Source of the DNA: Otatea glauca | Taxonomy: Eukaryota > Streptophyta > Magnoliopsida > Poales > Poaceae | Direction: 5' to 3' | Length of the DNA stretch: 64,000 bases | Assembly (NCBI GenBank): GCA_036346275.1 | Contig: CM070723.1 | Location: forward strand, 48,438,743-48,502,742 | In this document: piece by piece, positions 58,517 to 64,000 of the stretch | How the letters are laid out: the number at the start of each line of letters is the position of its first letter | How positions within the stretch are numbered: the first letter of the stretch is position 1 | Notes under the pieces: generated by a model | What the model saw: only the letters and a program-made list of their open reading frames with translations | Told to the model about the DNA's origin: nothing | The model's database searches: none | Position numbers and translations under genes: made by a program

Positions 58517-60740
58517 AGGTCTGAGACACCTTTGGTGCTTTTCCTCTTCATGAGGAGGCTCTCATCTTTCTTTCTGCCTGAATAAATGTGTTTCGCTGCA
58601 CTGCAACCACATGTTCTGGTTGACAGCTGAGACTCGCGATCATCCGGTACAGCTTTGATTGTGTGCATAATTGAACAACCGATCAAATTTTATGCATGCT
58701 ATTCTATTAGCTGTTGCCATCCTAAGGCGCTCAAAAATTTGAGAAAAGTGAGAACTGGACTGACCTGGCAGTTTCCCTTGGAGAAATGCAGTTTGCCGCT
58801 TAATTGGATTGCTTCCATTCCGTGTCCATGTGTAAAAACCTACCCAAAATCTTGTTCCTTAAAATTATGTTAAGCTATTCTAAGAATTATCTTAGATATC
58901 GTATCAAGTTAAAACAAAAAAATAATAGTGCTATACAGTTCTACTAAAATGGTTCGGCTGTAAACTCAACCATCACAGTATACACATCTAACATTCTCTT
59001 TTACCCAAAATTTCAGCAATCATATTAATATATATACTTTCAAATGCACATTTCTATCCTGTCTCATACTAATCTCAAATCCAAATACATCTCATCTTCA
59101 CATAAGAAAAGTAGCAGATCAGCCAAAAACACAAGATTATAACAATTGGATTATCAAGAAGAGTAAACAAGTTCAAATTACAGGCATACATCAAATTTAC
59201 ATCTCCCAATTACAGTCCAGATCTACGCTCACGAATTATATTATCAGCAAAGAGAATAATAAAATTTCGACATTAGTAAGGATTTCTCTTATCCATTGAT
59301 ATCTCAACTCAAAATCTTCCATTCGCAGAACTAGGTTCTTTTGCATATATTTAAGTCAGAAGAGGAACAAGCTTACATTACAGAGTATTGTCATACTTCC
59401 CAATCTCTAATCACAATCATAGCATATTACAGTAGCTTCATAGTGAGGCACTCTCAAAATCAGCCCTATCTCCTACCCGTTTCCAGCACTCACAACTATT
59501 ACAACAAATATCAATCTTGCTAACCTCAAAAGATTACAAAAGCCTTACAACTTTAACCATTGGCCACTAATCCGATTCTGCTACAAACCGACTTGAAGCC
59601 AACCAGCTGCCACCTCCCAACTTTTGCCCATCCCCACAGCTAGCTGCGAGCTAGTCCTTTTTCCCATCCTGGTGGCCAAGTGGAAGTGCAAACTCTGCAT
59701 GGCCTCCACCTAGCACACAGCCCACAGTTTACCCCCTTGCACAAATCCAGGTTTCAGTTCCCACTAGTGGTTTATGCAGTAGTATAAAAAGAAGTCAATC
59801 ACAATACAAAAGAGACTTTACTGCTTCACCTGCATTCAACCACCAGTGTAGAATTTTCCTTGCTGGTCCACCCCTCTGGTCGAAAGAAAGAAGTAGCAGG
59901 CCAAAGAGGAGTACATGCGGCTGGCAGCCACCCATCTCTCATCTCCTTCCCATCTTTTCCTTCCAACTGTCCCTGCAAGCAAGGTGCCAATCATCTCTAT
60001 CAAATGCCTTTTTTTTCTACCAGTATTCCGTAGGAGTCATGGCAGCCACAATTATTGATTTAGTGCGTCCAACTACTATAGTGATCAAAGCTTCTAAACA
60101 TCTAGCTTGTTTGGAAGAAATAAACTAATTCAGTAAGCAGACTCATGAGCAATCATTTCAACCTCTATACACACGACATGAATATTTAGCTTATGAATAA
60201 CAACCTCTAGCAGATTATAGCTAAGAATTGCATCAAAAACAATTTCTATTCTATCAACCAAACATGCATTCAAATTGGATAACGAGGATAAATAGAACAG
60301 ACCTTATATATATATATATATATTCATTTAGGAAAAATCTGAAAAACATGATGGATCGAAACATGATGATATCTGGATAAATTGAAAGAGATACTCAAAT
60401 GTCAGATTAACCAATTCAGTAAGCCACCTGCTACCTTTTCTATGTCTTTATGAGCAAACAGTGAATATATACACTATTCTCGGAATCTAAGCTTCAAAAG
60501 TATCAACATGTACATCTTTAGCTTAATGTCGAAACTCCAAAATCAACCAGAACCTTGCTATCGTAACTCCTAAGGATGCCAATAGTAATTCTAGCGAATG
60601 AAATCATTGAGTTTCCAGGTGCTCATTATTCTGCTCAATAGTTCGGCAGGATGAATACAAAGATAGCCTTGCTGTAAAAGTAAAATTCTGATGAATGGGC
60701 ATAAGGTAAAAATAAAAAAAGGAGCTTTCCTAAATCTATA
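58517..60740. other. Intergenic sequence, no gene seen
   Basis: No frame with features. A TA dinucleotide run lies at 60306-60323. The 59540-60000 stretch is less AT-rich but has no protein or RNA signature. Confidence 0.4.
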
Positions 60741-61220
60741 TGTAAGTTCAAGCTCCATTGGTTTTGGTGATTGGTTTAATACTAATGTTTAATCATTGTT
60801 TAATGACAAATCTAATTATTATGAGACTAACATATTCTATTGAGCCTTATTTTTATTAGTGTCATATTTGGATGGAAAATGGAAAACCTAAGGTATGCAC
60901 TTGTATTCATTCTATTATCTATATGCATACTTAGAATTCAAGTTAAGATATAAACTCTTCCATTGCTTTAGTTCAAACATGTGCATTATGTTCCTAATTC
61001 ATATACTACATGAATGCACACATCTAGGGGGAGTTTATAATTTAACTTGTTGTTTCAATAGTATTGATCCATGTCTTATTGCTAAATAACATATAAATGA
61101 TCAAGACTTTGAAACAATCATTTGAGTATATGAAACTTGTATAGTTATATATATACTCATATCAATTTAAATGAAATTTAAATTGAGTTCGATTGTCTTT
61201 CAATCAATAAAAGGACATTT

Positions 61221-63472
61221 CATCATGTGTTGATGGTGTTCCTTGTTGATTAAAGACAAGCGAAAAGTTCTTGAGTATAATGAAGCATTAGTTGCATCAA
61301 AGTACTCAAGACAACAATTAATCACTCAAATCGATTTGGATTGTGCACAATCGATCTTGGAGGCATCCATTATGTGTTAATGGAGTGCGGTGATGATTGA
61401 GACAACCGTATTTGTTGGACTAACAATCTTCTACGAGTTGTGAAGTAGGTTGAGTCCAAGATAATGAAGATTCGGGAAGAAAAAGAAGTCATCATGTGTT
61501 GATGAGCTTCAAGAGGTGATCCCGAAGTAAAGAGAAGAGCTAGAAGGTTCATCATGTGTTGATGACCAAGAAGAAGAAGAGGTGATCCTGGAGAGAAGAT
61601 GATTGGAAATCATAAAAGCTCCAAATGGATTGCTAGAGGCAAAGGTATAACTAGCTAGGGCTAAGGATGTGTTCTTAGTCTTTTACCGGTCTTGGTGTTT
61701 GGATGGGAGACCGTGTTGCTAGTCAGGTTGCCAAACTATTAAGAGGGGTTGAGTTTTTTAGCTTGAGCTTCATCATGTGTTGATGAACTCGATCCGGTTC
61801 ACTCTAGCTCACTCTCTTGGTTTGGTTTTTGCATTGAGCTAACCATATGGCATGTGTTGCAAATGGGTGAAGCTCGTGCGTTGGATTTTGTATGAGCTAA
61901 GTATTTGCATGTGTTGCAAATAAGAGAGCTCATGCTTGCTTCTTGATTGAATCTTATTTGGTTTGATTTTTGCATGAAGCTATGGATTTGCATGTGTTGC
62001 AAAATGGGAAATAGCTTATGCAATATTGTTTATGTGGTCATTGCTTGGAGCTAAGTTTTGCATGTATTGCAAAAGGAGAGAGCTCAAGCAATTTGGTTTA
62101 AAGTGGTTGCATGGAGCTAGAGATTTGCATGTGTTGCAAATAGAGAGCTCATTCACTTGAATTTGTTGTGGTTGTTTGCATGGTGCTAGAGATTTGCATG
62201 TGTTGCAAATAGAGAGCTCATGCTTTGGTGTTTTAGCTTGTGATTGGGACATGTGTTGATCATCACAAGGCTAAGCTTGGTTTAGTTGCAAAATGTGTTT
62301 TTGCAAAGTGTTGACTCGTTATTTGTAAATGTGCTTTGCAAATAAGCTGGAAGTTATGAGGTTCGATCCTAGAGCATGTGTTGGCATTTGCAAATGTGTT
62401 TTGCAAAGTGTCGGGATCATGTGTTGATCCTTACATGGCTAAGAGGATTGATCTTATAGGTTCGTGGTTTATTTGCGAATATGTTTTGCAAATAAGTTGG
62501 AGTTGTTATTTGTAAATGTGTTTTGCAAATGAATTTGAGATTATGGGTTTCGATCCTAGAGCATGTGAATAGGGTTTGCAAATGTGTTTTGCAAATTGAC
62601 TTGATCATGTGTTGATCATCACATGGCTAAGGGGATTGATCTCATAAGTTCTTGGTTTATTGGCAAATGTGTTTTGCAAATAAGTTGTGCTTAATGAGAT
62701 TCTTTGGAGTATGTGATTAACATGTGCAAATGTGTTTTGCATAATGTTGTGATCATGTGTTGATCCTCACATAGCTCAAAGAATATATCTTTAATGGTTT
62801 GGAGAAAAGTTCTTGTGAAAAACCGTGTTTTCTCCTTATGGCCGGTCGTACTGCCCATGGTAGCCCGGTAGCACTGGAGGTCCGGTGCTACCGCCCCTCT
62901 GGCCGGTGTGGAAATTCCAGAGAGGGGTGTTTTTGGGCGGTTTGGTGGTCCGGTGCTACCGCCCATGGTAGGCCGGTAGCACCGGAGGTCTGGTGCTACC
63001 GCTCCTCTGGCCGGTGTGAAAAATCCAGAGGGGGTGTTTTTGTGATCGGCTTGGGTCCGGTGCTACCGGGGTGAAGGCCGGTGCTACCGAAAATCCTGCA
63101 ACGGCTAGTTTTGTAGCCATTGGCGAGGAGGCCGGTGCTACCGGTCCCAGTTGGGCGGTAGCACCGGGTTTGCTGGGCACTTTGCCCAAATTCGCCCCCA
63201 ACGGCTAGTTTTGGCTTGGAGGCTATAAAAGGAGGCCTTGGGGGGCAAGGGTAGATGTTGGCTGTGTGCTAGAGCATTTGGGTGTTTGTAGGAGTTGTGT
63301 GCATGTGTTGCCCTCTTCCATTTGCTTCTTGAGCTAGTGTAAGCCTCTAATTGCATGTGTTGCAATTAGGAGAGGATTGAGAGCCTCTAGTGCATGTGTT
63401 GCACTTGAGGAGGATCCTAGTGCATGTGTTGCACGTAGGAGGTCACCGGAGTGCATGTGTTACACTAGGTGA
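61221..63472 (+). repeat. Family of short inverted repeats centred on TGTGT
   Basis: About 25 sites share a constant 5-base centre TGTGT (rarely TGTAT, TGTGC or TATGT), flanked by arms that are reverse complements of each other but differ between sites: CATCA/TGATG (61221, 61490, 61550, 61771), TCCATTA/TAATGGA (61366), TATTTGCA/TGCAAATA (61902), TTTTGCA/TGCAAAA (62056), ATTTGCA/TGCAAAT (62123, 62192), TTGCAAAA/TTTTGCAA (62286), TTTGCAAA/TTTGCAAA (62387, 62573), GGATCA/TGATCC (62414), TGATCA/TGATCA (62602), CTAATTGCA/TGCAATTAG (63347), AGTGCA/TGCACT (63389). See the finding for interpretation. Confidence 0.93.
62855..63072 (+). repeat. Tandem repeat, 109-bp period
   Basis: CATGGTAG(C/G)CCGGTAGCAC to CCGGTGCTACCG occurs at 62855-62963 and 62964-63072 with few differences, in the U3-like part of the LTR. 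GGTAGCACCGG and CCGGTGCTACC are reverse complements, so the block is rich in local hairpins. Confidence 0.85.
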
Positions 63473-64000
63473 AGTTCAAGCGGAAGGGCTTGATTTGTTA
63501 CTCTTGGAGGTTGCCGTCTCCTAGACGGCGTAGAGCGTCGTGCGCGGTGAGCTTCTCAACGAAGGTTGTGAGAAGTCCCGGCAAAGTTTGTGAAGGTTGG
63601 AGCTCACCTACCCGGGAGGGAAAAGAAGCTACCACTAGTGGATTCGAGGTGGGTGCTCAATTCGTGGAGCCGGTCCAATGTGTTTGGGCTAACCTCAACG
63701 TGGACTAGGGGAGACCGGCAAGTCTCCGAACACCACGGTAAAAAGTATTGTGTCTCTTGTGCTTGCATTGTTTTCGTTATTTATATTCAAGCAATTTATA
63801 TTCATAGAATTAAATTGATTGATGGCTTGTCTTTAGAATTGCAATTATTGTTAGAGACATAATTAGTTAGTGCACATAGTGAGCCTAGTTGATTTAAGTT
63901 TTATTTGTCAAAACCTTAGTTTATCGCTTCCGCATTAATATTTGTTAAGATTTTGGTATTAGGATAATTAGGGGCGAATTGCTTTGAAGAAATTAGCGAG

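Larger units (their letters stand above)
60741..64000 (+). repeat. SIRE-like Copia LTR, incomplete at the window edge
   Basis: It probably starts TGTAAGTTCAAGCTCCATTGG (typical GGTTTTGGTGATTG follows) and is still running at 64000. It contains the TGTGT-centred inverted repeats (61221-63472), a 109-bp tandem repeat of CCGGTGCTACCG words, and the GAGACCGGCAAGTCTCCGA block shared with 25634-26495. A TATAAAAGG box is at 63222-63230. The start is approximate. Confidence 0.6.

Noticed and set aside
60306..60323. TA-repeat as a replication origin or matrix-attachment site
   Set aside because: A plain dinucleotide microsatellite with nothing else to support a role.

Overview
This window is plant nuclear DNA, almost certainly from a grass, and reads as a transposon graveyard with very few host genes. 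The evidence is long Ty3/gypsy chromovirus (Tekay/Del-type) LTRs, SIRE-like Copia LTRs, Tourist, Stowaway, CACTA and hAT elements, GC-rich single-exon coding sequence, and small introns with GT/AG borders. I cannot name the species from the sequence alone.

Layout. 1-4370: 3' end of a Tekay-type element (integrase and chromodomain with a premature stop, polypurine tract, 3' LTR). 4371-8818: a Copia LTR remnant, then a solo Tekay LTR (4978-8014) inserted in the first copy of a duplicated transit-peptide-like exon, ending in a possible Helitron terminus. 8819-19800: LTR scraps, an Ac/Ds-like element with 8-bp target duplication, a long inverted repeat (12000-12897), another hAT-like element, a frameshifted RBM42-like RRM gene (17402-17927, minus) and several MITEs. 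19892-22340: a complete CACTA element with TTA target duplications. 23314-27667: three LTR pieces. 27668-31831: a multi-exon gene or gene remnant of unknown product. 32202-35795: a Mutator-like element with about 120-bp terminal inverted repeats that carries two non-transposase genes, one a two-exon GRF zinc-finger gene. 36904-52175: a hAT element whose transposase gene is split by a complete 12.1-kb Tekay element (38788-50927, minus, target duplication GCTAC, tRNA-Met primer site). The hAT ends about 170 bp upstream of the only clearly intact host gene, a YlmG/YGGT-family plastid protein (52342-52866). 53894-58516: a clean Stowaway MITE and a solo LTR. 60741-64000: an unfinished SIRE-like LTR.

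The most unusual signals are: (i) about 25 short inverted repeats in the last LTR, nearly all centred on the same TGTGT pentamer while their arms change sequence in a matched way; (ii) the transposase-free Mutator-like element with a GRF protein, an acidic protein and GCGATCGC-centred palindromes; (iii) an extra leader ORF between primer site and gag in the complete Tekay element; (iv) the three-level nesting that sits next to the YlmG promoter. No function joins the genes here into a pathway; the window is best read as stratified insertions around isolated genes.
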